Assembly (NCBI GenBank): GCA_004297625.1
Contig: SCTY01000028.1
Coordinates: 196,848 to 260,847 of the forward strand
From: Betaproteobacteria bacterium
Lineage (GTDB): Bacteria > Pseudomonadota > Gammaproteobacteria > Burkholderiales > SG8-39
Direction: 5' to 3'
Length of the DNA: 64,000 bases
The notes beneath the pieces are model-generated. The model did not search any database, was not told where the DNA came from, and saw nothing but the letters and a program-made list of their open reading frames with translations. How positions within the stretch are numbered: the stretch's first letter is position 1; every line of letters begins with the position of its first letter. Of the stretch, positions 35,278 through 44,114 are shown piece after piece. The translations under genes and the position numbers were made by a program.

Positions 35278-35315
35278 CCCCGGTAGAGGTCCCCGCCTCT
35301 ACCGGGGTATTCTTT
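35278..35315 (+). terminator. strong intrinsic terminator
   Basis: An 11-bp perfect stem (CCCCGGTAGAG at 35278-35288 with CTCTACCGGGG at 35297-35307), an 8-base loop, then TATTCTTTTT. It ends the single-gene transcript of the secreted protein. The rest of the 35211-35394 gap holds nothing I can identify. Confidence 0.85.
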
Positions 35316-35394
35316 TTCAGCGCACGTTTCTTCTCCCCAGCGCGTCCTACTTGTGAAAGTTCTTAATCCCAGGAGAACCCCATGAAAAGGGGTG

Positions 35395-35717
35395 TTACTG
35401 CGCGGTCTGCTTGTCGTGCTTCTCGCGGTAGATGTTCCTGCTCTGACGGTCCTGAGCCTTCTCGATCCGCGCGCGCTCTTTCGCCGTGACCTTACCGTCG
35501 ACCGTGGCTTTCCCCTCCGTCTTCTCTACCCGCGCCTGGCCCTTTTCAAGGCGCGCCGCTTCCTGAGGCGTCAGCTGCCGGACTTGCGGCCCTGCTCGAT
35601 GCGCCGCTCCTGCATTTTCTCGCGCCGCTCGATCCGCCGGGTGCTGTCGGTCTGCGCGAACGCCGGCGCGGCGAGCGTCGTGACAGCGAGAACTGCGATC
35701 AGTCTTGTGAACTGCAT
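35395..35717 (-). pseudogene. frameshifted small exported protein
   Basis: Reading from the ATG at 35717 gives a signal peptide (MQFTRLIAVLAVTTLAAPAFA) and then RRIERREKMQERRIEQGRKSG, where a TGA ends the frame near 35575. The adjacent frame continues exactly where expected: LTPQEAARLEKGQARVEK, then TVDGKVTAKERARIEKAQDR and IYREKHDKQ to a TAA at 35395. A single missing base near 35577 explains the break, and total length (323) is one short of a multiple of three. The family is a Lys/Arg/Glu-rich secreted protein of unknown function, about 107 residues. A lone frameshift may be a real mutation or a sequencing error. Confidence 0.75.
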
Positions 35718-35748
35718 CTGCTCTCCCTGTTGTGGAGCTGCAATGCGC

Positions 35749-35951
35749 TTAACGCGCTTGCGGAGCGCCGGTCGACCGCCGGTAAGCCGGCTTGAGCCGC
35801 ACGTAGATCGCCTTCAATACGCGGGCCACGAGTCACGCGGAGCTCGACCGCCGTCTCGCTCTAATCGGCCGGAGATGCTGCGAAGGTGGATTCCGGCGTC
35901 TGGGTAAGGCGGCCAGACGTTCATCGCCCAGCGCAGGAGCCTGGGGCTCAT
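35749..35951 (-). pseudogene. remnant of a DUF4442 (thioesterase-like) gene
   Basis: From an ATG at 35951 the frame reads MSPRLLRWAMNVWPPYPDAG then IHLRSISG, the N-terminus of DUF4442 proteins. After a frame change it continues D-stop-SETAVELRV, where the TAG stands in place of the family tryptophan codon TGG. It then jumps in another frame to VARVLKAIYVRLKPAYRR and a TAA at 35749, matching the family C-terminus. About 80 residues of the roughly 150-residue protein are missing. Frameshift, nonsense codon and internal deletion together mean real decay. Assignment is from my memory of the family. Confidence 0.6.
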
Positions 35952-35969
35952 GCGCCGGGAGTCTAACGC

Positions 35970-37271
35970 CTACCGGGGACCTGCTTTGGCGACTTTGTCG
36001 AGGACCAGGTTGCCGCGCTTCACCGCCGAGTTGAGCGCCTCGAGGGGTGTCTTGGTGCCACCCCAGACCGTCTCCATCTCCTCGTCGATGATGCCACGGA
36101 TGCGGCGGAACTCGACCAGGCGAATACCTTTGGATTCCTTCGTCGGGTTCTTGAGCAGCAGCTGGCGCACGGCGATCTCCTGCCCCGGATTCGTCTTGTA
36201 GTAGCCCTGCTTGCGCGTGAGCTCATACGCAGCAGTGGTAATCGGCACGTATCCCGTCTGCTGGTGCCATTCGGCCTGCACGTCAGGCTTCGATAGATAC
36301 GCGAGGAAGCGCGCGACGCCCTTGTATTCCGCCGCCGGCCTGCCCGACATTATCCAGAGGCCGGCGCCACCGATCAGCGTATTCTGCGGCGCTCCCTGGA
36401 AATCGTCGTAATACGGCAGCTGCGCTACGCCGAAGTCGAATTTCGCGCCTTTACGCAATTCGGAATAGCTCGCCGAGGAGGAAGTGAGGATCGCACATTC
36501 ACCCGACGCGAAGCGCGCTTCCGCCTGGTTCTCGCGGCCGGCGTACGTGAAATAGCCGGATTTCTGCCAGGAAGAAAGCATCGAGATCCAGCGCACCATG
36601 AGCCGCGTATTGAAGGACAGCCGCGCGCTGCCGCCGTCCATGCCGTTGTCGTGAGTCGCGAACTCCTGGTTGTGCCACGCGCTCATGTTCTCGAGTAGTA
36701 CCCACGACGGCCACGCCGTGGTAAGCCCGCACGACTGTCCCGCCTCGATCAGCGCGCCCAGCGTCTTCGGCATCTCGTACCAGGTTTTCGGCGGCTTCGA
36801 TGGATCGAGCTTCGCCTTGCGGAAGGCGTCGCGGTTGTAATAGAGGACCGGCGTGGCGGTGTTGAACGGCAGCGCGAGCAATCGCCCTTTGCTGTCGGAG
36901 AAGTAAGCGGAGACCGCGGGCACGTATTTAGCCTCGAGCGACTGCCCGGACTCCTGCATCACCTGCCACAGCGGGCGCGCTGCCCCGCTATGGATCATGT
37001 CCGCGGTGCCGACCTCGTAGACTTGCACGATATCCGGCGCATTGCCTTTTTTACGCGCCGCAAGCGCCGAAGCGAGCACCTCGTCGTAGGTGCCCTGGAA
37101 CACCGGCACCACGCGGTATTCCTTCTGGGACGCGTTGAAACGCGCTACCAGCTTGTCGAGCTGCGCGCCAAGCGGCCCGCTCATGGCATGCCAGAAGCGA
37201 ATGTCTTGGGCGGCGTGCGCGAGCGCCGCAACGCACAAAAGTCCCAGCGCGAGCAGAAGTTTTTTAATCAT
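35970..37271 (-). CDS. ugpB: UgpB-like solute-binding protein (orphan)
   Basis: A periplasmic binding protein of 433 residues with a Sec signal (MIKKLLLALGLLCVAALAHA). The start of the mature part, IRFWHAMSGPLGAQLDKLV, and the segments PFNTATPVLYYNRDAFRKA and GGAGLWIMSG are those of UgpB, the sn-glycerol-3-phosphate binder of a CUT1 ABC importer. No ugpA, ugpE or ugpC is next to it. Two decayed genes lie downstream, so the transport operon may have been lost or may lie elsewhere. The ATG at 37271 is only 27 bases from the divergent amidase start. Confidence 0.85.
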   Translation of the reverse strand: MIKKLLLALGLLCVAALAHAAQDIRFWHAMSGPLGAQLDKLVARFNASQKEYRVVPVFQGTYDEVLASALAARKKGNAPDIVQVYEVGTADMIHSGAARPLWQVMQESGQSLEAKYVPAVSAYFSDSKGRLLALPFNTATPVLYYNRDAFRKAKLDPSKPPKTWYEMPKTLGALIEAGQSCGLTTAWPSWVLLENMSAWHNQEFATHDNGMDGGSARLSFNTRLMVRWISMLSSWQKSGYFTYAGRENQAEARFASGECAILTSSSASYSELRKGAKFDFGVAQLPYYDDFQGAPQNTLIGGAGLWIMSGRPAAEYKGVARFLAYLSKPDVQAEWHQQTGYVPITTAAYELTRKQGYYKTNPGQEIAVRQLLLKNPTKESKGIRLVEFRRIRGIIDEEMETVWGGTKTPLEALNSAVKRGNLVLDKVAKAGPR

Positions 37272-37298
37272 GGCGCGCGAGTATATAGTCGGCATTGC

Positions 37299-38696
37299 GT
37301 GACTGATATTTACAAATTCACGGCGCGTGAACTTCTTTCGGCCTATTCGGAAAAAGAGCTGTCGCCCGTGGCCGTCGTCCGGCATTTCTTCACGCGCATC
37401 GATGCATGGGAGCCGCGCATTAACGCAATGTACCGCATCGATCGCGACGGTGCGCTTGAGCAGGCACGCGCCTCGGAAAAGCGCTGGCACGCTGGCAAGC
37501 CGCTTTCTGTGCTGGACGGTGTGCCGGTCACGATCAAGGACAACATCCACACCCGGGGCGACCCGTCTCCGATCGGCACGCGCGCAAACGAAAACGCGCC
37601 GCCGCAGCCGTCCGACGCGCCGCCGGCGGCGCGCGTGCGCGAAGCGGGCGGTGTGATCCTCGGCAAGACCACCATGCCGGACTACGGCATGCTTTCCTCC
37701 GGGCTCTCGAGCCTCCACGGCATTACGCGCAATCCGTGGCGCCTGGACCGCAATACGTCCGGGTCGAGCTCGGGCGCGGCGGCAGCCGCGGTCGCGCGCT
37801 ATGCGCCGCTCCACATAGGAACGGATATCGGCGGCTCGGTCCGGCTCCCGGCCACGCATTGCGGCATCTTCGCGCTCAAGCCTTCGCTCGGACGCGTGCC
37901 CGTGCATCCGCCGTATATGGGACGAGTGGCCGGTCCGATGACCCGAACGGTGGCGGACGCGTGCCTGCTCATGGAGGTGCTCACCCGTGCTGACGCGCGC
38001 GACTTCATGAGCCTTCCCGCCCAAGACCTGGATTTTTCGTCAGTGAAGCCCATCGCGCCCAAAAGCCTGCGCATCGGGTTCCTACCCGACATGGGCGTCG
38101 GCCTTGCGGTTCATCCCGAAGTTCGGGCCGCGGCCGAGTCCGCTGCCACCGCGCTCGCCGGAGCCGGCTGCACGGTGGAGTCGATCCGGTCTTTTCTGAC
38201 CGAAGAGATGTTCGACGGCGTGTGCCGTTTCTTCGAGGCGCGCTCCTACAACGAGTACATGCACCTGCCGAAAGCGAAGCAAGAGCGCGTGCTGCCCTTT
38301 ATCGTGGACTGGTGCACTTGGCGGGCCGCGCGCTTCAGCGGCCGCGATGTGATGCAGGCCTACACCGGAATCGTGTCGATGCGCGAAGCCGCGGCGGCTG
38401 CCACGCAGCCCTACGACTTTCTGCTTTCGCCTACGTCCCCCATCCTGCCGTATGAAGCCGAGCTTCCCGCGCCCGGTAGCGATCCGCACAATGCGCTCCC
38501 ACACATCGCGTTCACGGTGCCGTACAACATGTCGGAGCAGCCGGCCGTGTCGATCAACTGGAGCTACAGCTCGGAGGGCCTGCCGATCGGTATCCAGCTC
38601 ATCGGCAGGCGGTTCGACGATATAGGCGTATTGAGTCTCGCGGCGCTGGTGGAAGCGCTGCGTCCGCCGCAGCGCGACTGGCCCCAACCGAGGTAG
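37299..38696 (+). CDS. amidase (amidase signature family)
   Basis: A 465-residue amidase from the GTG at 37299 (reading VTDIYKFTARELL). The Ser-cisSer-Lys triad is K80 (PVTIKDNIH), S156 (RNTSGSSSGAA) and nucleophile S180 (GTDIGGSVRLPA). It hydrolyses amides; sequence does not tell the substrate, and GatA function is unlikely because no gatB/C is beside it. Divergent from ugpB with 27 bases between; the gap has GTATATAG, a possible -10 for either side. Confidence 0.85.
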   Translation: MTDIYKFTARELLSAYSEKELSPVAVVRHFFTRIDAWEPRINAMYRIDRDGALEQARASEKRWHAGKPLSVLDGVPVTIKDNIHTRGDPSPIGTRANENAPPQPSDAPPAARVREAGGVILGKTTMPDYGMLSSGLSSLHGITRNPWRLDRNTSGSSSGAAAAAVARYAPLHIGTDIGGSVRLPATHCGIFALKPSLGRVPVHPPYMGRVAGPMTRTVADACLLMEVLTRADARDFMSLPAQDLDFSSVKPIAPKSLRIGFLPDMGVGLAVHPEVRAAAESAATALAGAGCTVESIRSFLTEEMFDGVCRFFEARSYNEYMHLPKAKQERVLPFIVDWCTWRAARFSGRDVMQAYTGIVSMREAAAAATQPYDFLLSPTSPILPYEAELPAPGSDPHNALPHIAFTVPYNMSEQPAVSINWSYSSEGLPIGIQLIGRRFDDIGVLSLAALVEALRPPQRDWPQPR

Positions 38697-38737
38697 CGCC
38701 AGGGCGGGACTTCGGCTTGGGCGGCTAAACTAGCGGC

Positions 38738-39499
38738 ATGGACCGGCTTGACGCCGCCTTTATCGATGTCCCCGGGGTGACCGTACGCGTAGTAGAGCGC
38801 TGCGGGTCGACCAACGCCGTTCTGCTAGGCGAAGCTCTTTCCAGGCAGGCGGTCTTGCTCGCTGCCGAGGAACAGACGGCAGGACGCGGGCGGCGCGGCC
38901 GGCGTTGGCACAGCATGCCCGGCGCGGATGTGACGTTCTCGCTCGCCCGGCAGATCCGCCGTCCGGCGCGCGAACTCGCGGCGCTGTCGCTCGTCGCTGG
39001 TGTTGCGGCAGCAAGCGCCTTGCGCTCGCTGGGAGCCTCCTCGGCGGCGCTCAAATGGCCGAACGACCTCGTCGTAGGGCCGGCGAAGCTCGGCGGTATC
39101 CTCGTCGAGACACGACCGGAGGGCGGGACGACGCGTGCGGTATTCGGCGTCGGGATCAACTGCCGCAGCGCGGGCGGCCTTGAGAAGCGGCTGCGCCGGG
39201 CGGTCGCGTCGCTGGACGAGTTCTTTCCCCCTCAGCGAAACACGGTGATCGAGGCGATCGCGCGCGCCCTGATGGCGGCGGTCGATCGCTTCGAGGCGCT
39301 CGGTTTCGAAGCCGTGCGGCCCGAATGGGAGGCGCTGCACGCGCACGCCGGCCAGCGCCTGCGGGTGCGTCTCGCCGACGGCAGTTCCGTTTCCGGAATC
39401 GCACGCGGTCTTGCTCCGGACGGTGCTTTGCGGCTCGCTACGCGCCGCGGCGAGCGTGCCGTGCATACCGGCCGCGTCGTGTCTGCGAGGGCCGCATGA
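38738..39499 (+). CDS. birA: biotin--[acetyl-CoA-carboxylase] ligase (no repressor domain)
   Basis: A 253-residue biotin protein ligase without the N-terminal DNA-binding domain. The biotinyl-AMP loop is TAGRGRRGRRWHS, the conserved KWPNDLVV and GGILVE segments follow, and GVGINCR is near residue 145. It attaches biotin to carboxyl carrier proteins. Its stop overlaps the coaX start (ATGA); birA-coaX-SPOR is a typical betaproteobacterial order. Confidence 0.93.
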   Translation: MDRLDAAFIDVPGVTVRVVERCGSTNAVLLGEALSRQAVLLAAEEQTAGRGRRGRRWHSMPGADVTFSLARQIRRPARELAALSLVAGVAAASALRSLGASSAALKWPNDLVVGPAKLGGILVETRPEGGTTRAVFGVGINCRSAGGLEKRLRRAVASLDEFFPPQRNTVIEAIARALMAAVDRFEALGFEAVRPEWEALHAHAGQRLRVRLADGSSVSGIARGLAPDGALRLATRRGERAVHTGRVVSARAA

Positions 39500-40245
39500 T
39501 CCTCGCCATCGACGCCGGCAACTCGCGCGTCAAGTGGGGCTGGCATGACGGAAAAACGTGGACCAGCATCGCCACCGTGTCGCTCATCGAGTTCGCCGCT
39601 TCGAGCGACCACGTCAATCCGTTCTCCGTCACCCACGCCGACCCGGAGCGCATCATCATCTCCAACGTTGCCGGGGAAGGCGCACACCACCTTCTTGTCA
39701 ACTGGACGAGCATTTTCGACGCGGAGACGCTGTGGTTGCGCGCAGAAGCCGAGCGTTACGGCGTGCGCAACCGATACGAACGTCCCGAACAGCTGGGTCC
39801 GGACCGCTGGGCGGCGCTCGTCGCCGCCCGCGCCATTCATTCGGGCCCCTGCCTCGTGGTGAACTCCGGAACAGCCACCACCGTCGACATGCTCACGGGC
39901 GACGGCGTTTTTCTCGGCGGCGCCATTCTCCCCGGCGCGGAGCTCATGCGCTTCGTCCTCCACGAGCATACCGGCCGGCTCCCCATACAGGATGGCGATT
40001 ATCGCGATGCGCCACGCAACACCGCGGACGCGATCGAGACCGGTTGCCGGCACGCTCAGGCGGGAGCGGTGGAGCGCCTCTACCGGGTTTTCCGAGACTT
40101 GGAGCTGAACCCGCTTTGCATCGTGTCCGGGGGCGCCGGGCAGTCGCTTGTCGACCAGTTGAGCATGCCGCGCCGCTACGTGGAGAACCTGGTGCTCGAC
40201 GGGCTCGCGCATATCGCGCTCCAGGAGCGCAGCGCGGTCAAATGA
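39496..40245 (+). CDS. coaX: type III pantothenate kinase
   Basis: A 249-residue ASKHA-fold kinase that performs the first step of CoA synthesis. Motifs: LAIDAGNSRVKWG (phosphate 1), YERPEQLGPDRWAALVAA, and VVNSGTATTVDML. It is the ATP-dependent, CoaA-independent type. It overlaps birA and the SPOR gene by 4 bases each. Confidence 0.95.
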   Translation: MILAIDAGNSRVKWGWHDGKTWTSIATVSLIEFAASSDHVNPFSVTHADPERIIISNVAGEGAHHLLVNWTSIFDAETLWLRAEAERYGVRNRYERPEQLGPDRWAALVAARAIHSGPCLVVNSGTATTVDMLTGDGVFLGGAILPGAELMRFVLHEHTGRLPIQDGDYRDAPRNTADAIETGCRHAQAGAVERLYRVFRDLELNPLCIVSGGAGQSLVDQLSMPRRYVENLVLDGLAHIALQERSAVK

Positions 40246-40877
40246 GAGTCGTTTTCCTCCTCCTGGTGCTGGCGAACGTGGCTTTCTTTGCCTGGACGCG
40301 CTATTACGCGTCTTCGGCCGAGTCCGCGCCCCTTGCGCGCCAGGTCGACCCGGACAAGCTGAAGATCGTCCCGCCACGCGACGTGCCGCCGCTATCGCGG
40401 AAGGCGGCAGGCCCTGCCGTAGCCGGCTGTCTCGAATGGGGCAGCTTTTCGCTTGCAGACGCTCCGCGGGGGGAGAAAGCGCTGGAGCCCCTCGGCCTGG
40501 GAAGCCGGCTCGGACAGCGACGCACCGAGGAAGCCGCCGGCTGGTGGGTGTTCATCCCGCCGCAGGGAAGCAGGCAGGCAGCCCTCAAAAAGGCCGCCGA
40601 GCTGAAGTCGTTAGCGGTGGACGATTACTTCATCGTGCAGGAAGAAGGCGAGTTCCACTGGGCGCTGTCGCTGGGCGTATTCCGCAGCGAAGAGGCCGCA
40701 CAGGCGCGTCTTGCGGCGCTCCGCGACCAGGGAGTGCGCTCTGCGCAAGTTGGGCCGCGCGAGACCATCGTTCCAAAGGTCTGGCTGCAGGTGAAGGGCG
40801 TCGACGCGGCGCTCGGATCGCGGCTGAGGGAAATCGCGCGCCAGATCGAAGGAACCGAGCTTCGCAGCTGTCCCTGA
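40242..40877 (+). CDS. SPOR-domain membrane-anchored protein
   Basis: A 211-residue protein: one N-terminal membrane anchor (VVFLLLVLANVAFFAWTRYY), a proline-rich linker, then a SPOR domain (WWVFIPPQGSRQAALKKA to LGVFRSEEAAQARLAAL). SPOR domains bind denuded peptidoglycan at the septum. It overlaps coaX by 4 bases. Confidence 0.85.
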   Translation: MRVVFLLLVLANVAFFAWTRYYASSAESAPLARQVDPDKLKIVPPRDVPPLSRKAAGPAVAGCLEWGSFSLADAPRGEKALEPLGLGSRLGQRRTEEAAGWWVFIPPQGSRQAALKKAAELKSLAVDDYFIVQEEGEFHWALSLGVFRSEEAAQARLAALRDQGVRSAQVGPRETIVPKVWLQVKGVDAALGSRLREIARQIEGTELRSCP

Positions 40878-40887
40878 AAGCGCCGCC

Positions 40888-41268
40888 CTATCCGATCGGA
40901 TGCGCGCCGCCGGGCACGTGCTGGGCAACCATGGCGAGTAATCGGTCTGCGCGAACCGGCTTGGTAAGGTAGCCGACGGCGCCCAATTCCTTGCCGCGCT
41001 GATCGCCTTCCTCCATGGACGTTAGGAAAATGACCGGGATATAGGGCAGCGTCTTGTCGGACGTGAGGGCCGCGACGAACTCAAAGCCGTCCATGTGCGG
41101 CATGTTGACGTCCGAGATGATGAGATCGGGCGGCTGGCGCAACACCAGGTAGCCCGCCGCGATGGCGTCTTCTGCCAGCAGCACCCCGTAGCCGGCCGAC
41201 GTAAGGTGCAACGCCAGGAGCTGTCGGAGGCTTTCGTCGTCGTCCACAACCAGGATGGTGGCGGCCAT
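40888..41268 (-). CDS. single-domain response regulator
   Basis: A 126-residue stand-alone receiver domain. D10/D11 (VVDDDE), phosphoacceptor D53 (LIISDVNMPHMDG), T83 and K103 (YLTKPV) are all present. No output domain and no kinase beside it, so it probably works by protein contact (CheY- or PilG-like). It lies close to the type IV pilus operon; a link to pilus motility is possible but unproven. Confidence 0.9.
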   Translation of the reverse strand: MAATILVVDDDESLRQLLALHLTSAGYGVLLAEDAIAAGYLVLRQPPDLIISDVNMPHMDGFEFVAALTSDKTLPYIPVIFLTSMEEGDQRGKELGAVGYLTKPVRADRLLAMVAQHVPGGAHPIG

Positions 41269-41280
41269 CGATCCAGCATT

Positions 41281-41356
<76 letters not shown>

Positions 41357-41384
41357 GATCCGCGACGCCTTGCGGCAAGCGGGA

Positions 41385-41390
41385 ATTATA
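41385..41390 (-). promoter_or_regulatory. -10 element of the tRNA-Thr promoter
   Basis: A perfect TATAAT on the minus strand, 29 bases upstream of the tRNA 5' end. No good -35 box is seen at 16-18 bases. Placement fits a short leader for the tRNA. Confidence 0.45.
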
Positions 41391-41546
41391 CGATGGCCCC
41401 GGTGAACGGCCGCTGCTTCGTGAACTAGTTGGCGACACGCCGTGACGCTGGCGCCGTTCGCGGCGCGACGGGTGCCGCTGGTCGCCGCACGTTGCGGCCC
41501 CCGAGGCAGGTCCTTAGCATCCGTACTACCAAGAAAGGGGAGAACA

Positions 41547-41969
41547 ATGGGAGGTCGGCGCGGTCTCGGATTCACTCTTTTAGAAGTGATGATGGTCGTG
41601 GCGATCATCGCCATTCTGGCCGCAATAGCGCTTCCCGGCTATGACTACCAGGTTCGCAAGGGGCACCGCTCGGAAGCGCAGACCTTTATGACCGAGCTGG
41701 CCACCCGTCAATCGCAATATCTCCTGGATGCCCGCAAGTACGCCGTAGGCACGACAGCGCTTACGGACCTCAACGAGACGACTCCTGCAAGCGTCGCGAC
41801 GTATTACGACATCGCGATCGAGACCGGCACCGGCGGCACCACTCCCGATTTGCCGCCGACCTTCCGGATCCGCGCAACGCCGAAGGTCGGGACGAAGCAG
41901 GACGGCGACGGCGAGCTGATCCTCAGGCACGACGGCTACAAATCGCGGGGCGGCACGGAAGGCTGGTGA
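41547..41969 (+). CDS. pilE: PilE-like type IV prepilin
   Basis: A 140-residue type IV pilin-like protein. The prepilin peptidase site is GLG-FTLLEV, with E5 and the hydrophobic spine MMVVAIIAILAAIALPGY following. The ATG at 41547 has the ribosome site AAAGGGGAG; the frame is open further up but without need. It heads the minor-pilin operon, where PilE acts as a pilus-tip/priming subunit rather than the major pilin. It ends in a GTGA overlap with fimT. Confidence 0.88.
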   Translation: MGGRRGLGFTLLEVMMVVAIIAILAAIALPGYDYQVRKGHRSEAQTFMTELATRQSQYLLDARKYAVGTTALTDLNETTPASVATYYDIAIETGTGGTTPDLPPTFRIRATPKVGTKQDGDGELILRHDGYKSRGGTEGW

Positions 41970-42463
41970 CGACCATGCTGCGAACCGCACGCCGGAGCGC
42001 AAAGCGCATGAAGGGATTCACGATCATCGAGTTGATGGTGACCCTAACCATCTTCGCCGCGCTCATTGCCGCCGCCCTGCCCGCGTACAACGACTTCGTG
42101 CGCAACCAGCGCGTCAAGACGGCGAGCTTCGATCTTTTCTCGAGCCTGGTTCAGGCGCGCAGCGAGGCGCTCACGCGCAATACGACGGTCACCGTCACCC
42201 CACTGAGCGGCACGAACGACTGGGCCTTGGGCTGGGAAGTAAAGGCCGGGACTCTCTTGCTGCGCAGGCAAGACGCGCTACCCAATATCACGATGGCAGG
42301 GTCGCCGGATCCGGTAACGAGCATCAGCTTCAACGGATCGGGGCGTATCAGTGCCGCGCTTACCCGCGGCATACAAATCTCGGCGACCGGCACGAGCATC
42401 ACGATGCGATGCATCAAGATCGACACGAGTGGCAGACCTCTGACAAAGGCCGAAGCATGCTGA
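41966..42463 (+). CDS. fimT: FimT/GspH-type minor prepilin
   Basis: A protein of up to 165 residues with the prepilin cut site KGFTIIELMVTL and spine FAALIAAALPAYN. The GTG at 41966 overlaps the pilE stop, an ATG lies at 41975 and another at 42008 directly before the cut site; the first or second gives a basic 14-17 residue leader. FimT is linked to DNA uptake in naturally competent bacteria. It overlaps pilV by 7 bases. Confidence 0.85.
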   Translation: MTTMLRTARRSAKRMKGFTIIELMVTLTIFAALIAAALPAYNDFVRNQRVKTASFDLFSSLVQARSEALTRNTTVTVTPLSGTNDWALGWEVKAGTLLLRRQDALPNITMAGSPDPVTSISFNGSGRISAALTRGIQISATGTSITMRCIKIDTSGRPLTKAEAC

Positions 42464-43062
42464 GGCGAAACCTCGCGCGCGTGCGCTGGCAGCGCGGCGC
42501 CACCATGATCGAAGTCCTGGTGACGTTCCTTATCGTCACTTTGGGTCTCCTCGGCGCCGCTGGCATGCAGTCGCGGCTCCAGGTCGCCGAGCTCGAGTCC
42601 TACCAGCGGGCGCAGGCGATCGTTCTGCTCCAGGACATGGTGGACCGCGTCAACGCCAACCGGAGGAACGTCGCCAGCTACGTCACGGCCGACCCGGTCG
42701 GCACCGGCGCGGACAACGTGACGCCAACGTTGACGTGCCCGCCGGCGGGCACCACGACCGCTGAAAAGGACCTGTGCGAGTGGCAGGACTCGCTGATCGG
42801 TGCCGGGGAAACCAGCGGCGGCAGCAATGTGGGCGCGATGATCGGCGCCCGCGGCTGTGTCACGCTTCCGGTAACCACGATGCCGCGCGAGGCCGTCGTC
42901 GCCGTGGTGTGGCAGGGCGTCACACCCACCCTGGCGCCAGCGTCGACGGCGTGCGCGTCAGCCTTGTTCGCGCAGGCGAATACCCGGCGAGCGATGATCA
43001 CCCGCATCAAGATCGGCTGTCTTCAGAACGACCCGACCACGGGTTCATGCATCACGCCATGA
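42457..43062 (+). CDS. pilV: PilV-type minor prepilin
   Basis: A 201-residue minor pilin with basic leader MLRRNLARVRWQRG, cut site GATMIEVLVTF and spine LIVTLGLLGAAGMQSRL, the PilV pattern. It starts at an ATG inside the fimT stop region (7-base overlap) and overlaps pilW by 4 bases. Three to four pairs of cysteines in the globular part may form disulfides. Part of the pilus-tip priming complex. Confidence 0.88.
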   Translation: MLRRNLARVRWQRGATMIEVLVTFLIVTLGLLGAAGMQSRLQVAELESYQRAQAIVLLQDMVDRVNANRRNVASYVTADPVGTGADNVTPTLTCPPAGTTTAEKDLCEWQDSLIGAGETSGGSNVGAMIGARGCVTLPVTTMPREAVVAVVWQGVTPTLAPASTACASALFAQANTRRAMITRIKIGCLQNDPTTGSCITP

Positions 43063-44114
43063 ACGACATCCGCACGCAAAAAGGTTTTTCGCTCATCGAG
43101 CTGATGATCTCGATCACTCTCGGCTTGATCATCCTCACCGCCATCGCGCTCGTGTTCTTCAACGCGAGCAGCTCGCGCACGGAGCTCGAGCGCGTGAGCC
43201 GGCAGATCGAGAACGGCCGTTACGCGATCGACGTCTTGTCGAGCGATCTGCGGCTCGCCGGGTTTTACGGCGAGCTTGATGTATCAACGGTGGCCGGCAC
43301 CGCGTTGCCCGCCGATCCCTGCTCGAAGGCGGTGGCCGATTGGGGCACGGCGATTCCCGTTCACATACAAGGCTACGACAACGCGGGTTTCACCTCTGCG
43401 AACTGCGCGCTGACGAACCTCAAGCCGGACACCGACGTCCTTGTCGTGCGGCGGGCGCGTAGTTGCGTTGCAGGCGCCACGGGCTGCGGCGCGGTCGTGA
43501 ACGGAGCGCCGTACTTGCAGGTTTCGCTGTGCGCCACCGACACCGGCGTCGGCCCCTTCGGCACCGACAAGCACGTGCTCGACACCAGCTCGGGCGCTTT
43601 CAACTTCAAAAAGAAAGACTGCACCACGGCGGCCGATAAGCGCCTGTATTACGTCCATATCTATTACGTCAGTACCGACAATGGGAACGGCCAGACCATA
43701 CCAACCCTGAGGCGCCTCGAGCTTGACTACTCGGGTGGATCCCTCACTTGGACAGACGCTCCGCTCGTCGAAGGCATCGAGCAGTTCAACCTCGAGTATG
43801 GCATCGACCAGAACGCCGACGGGTCGCCCGACGTCTACACCCCCGACCCGAATGACTATCCCATAGGCGGATGCAGCGGCGCATGCCCGCTCAACAACTG
43901 GATGAACGTAGTGACGGTGGAAATGCACGTGCTCGCGCGCAACCTGGAGGCGTCATCGGACTACACCGACAGCAAGACCTATTCGCTGGGGCTCAAGAAA
44001 TCCGGCGCGACCCTTGTACCGTTCCAGGTCACGCCCGGCGGGAATTACCGCCGCCACATCTACAGCGGCCTGGTACGCATCGCAAACGTATCGAACAGGA
44101 GAGACGCACCGTGA
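43059..44114 (+). CDS. pilW: PilW-type minor prepilin
   Basis: A 351-residue large minor pilin with cut site KGFSLIELMISI and spine LGLIILTAIALVFFN. The soluble part carries many cysteines (about residues 87-210). It has the usual length for PilW. The start overlaps pilV by 4 bases and the end overlaps pilX (GTGA). Confidence 0.88.
   Translation: MNDIRTQKGFSLIELMISITLGLIILTAIALVFFNASSSRTELERVSRQIENGRYAIDVLSSDLRLAGFYGELDVSTVAGTALPADPCSKAVADWGTAIPVHIQGYDNAGFTSANCALTNLKPDTDVLVVRRARSCVAGATGCGAVVNGAPYLQVSLCATDTGVGPFGTDKHVLDTSSGAFNFKKKDCTTAADKRLYYVHIYYVSTDNGNGQTIPTLRRLELDYSGGSLTWTDAPLVEGIEQFNLEYGIDQNADGSPDVYTPDPNDYPIGGCSGACPLNNWMNVVTVEMHVLARNLEASSDYTDSKTYSLGLKKSGATLVPFQVTPGGNYRRHIYSGLVRIANVSNRRDAP

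Noticed and set aside
35371..35490. Sequence AGGAGAACCCCATG on the plus strand, which looks like a perfect translation start
   Set aside because: The frame has about 35 Arg/Ser/Cys-rich codons with no family feature and lies over the C-terminal part of the minus-strand pseudogene; taken as chance.
35392..35907. 171-codon plus-strand frame over the decayed region
   Set aside because: It is antisense to the recognisable broken exported-protein gene and DUF4442 remnant, and starts without a ribosome site.
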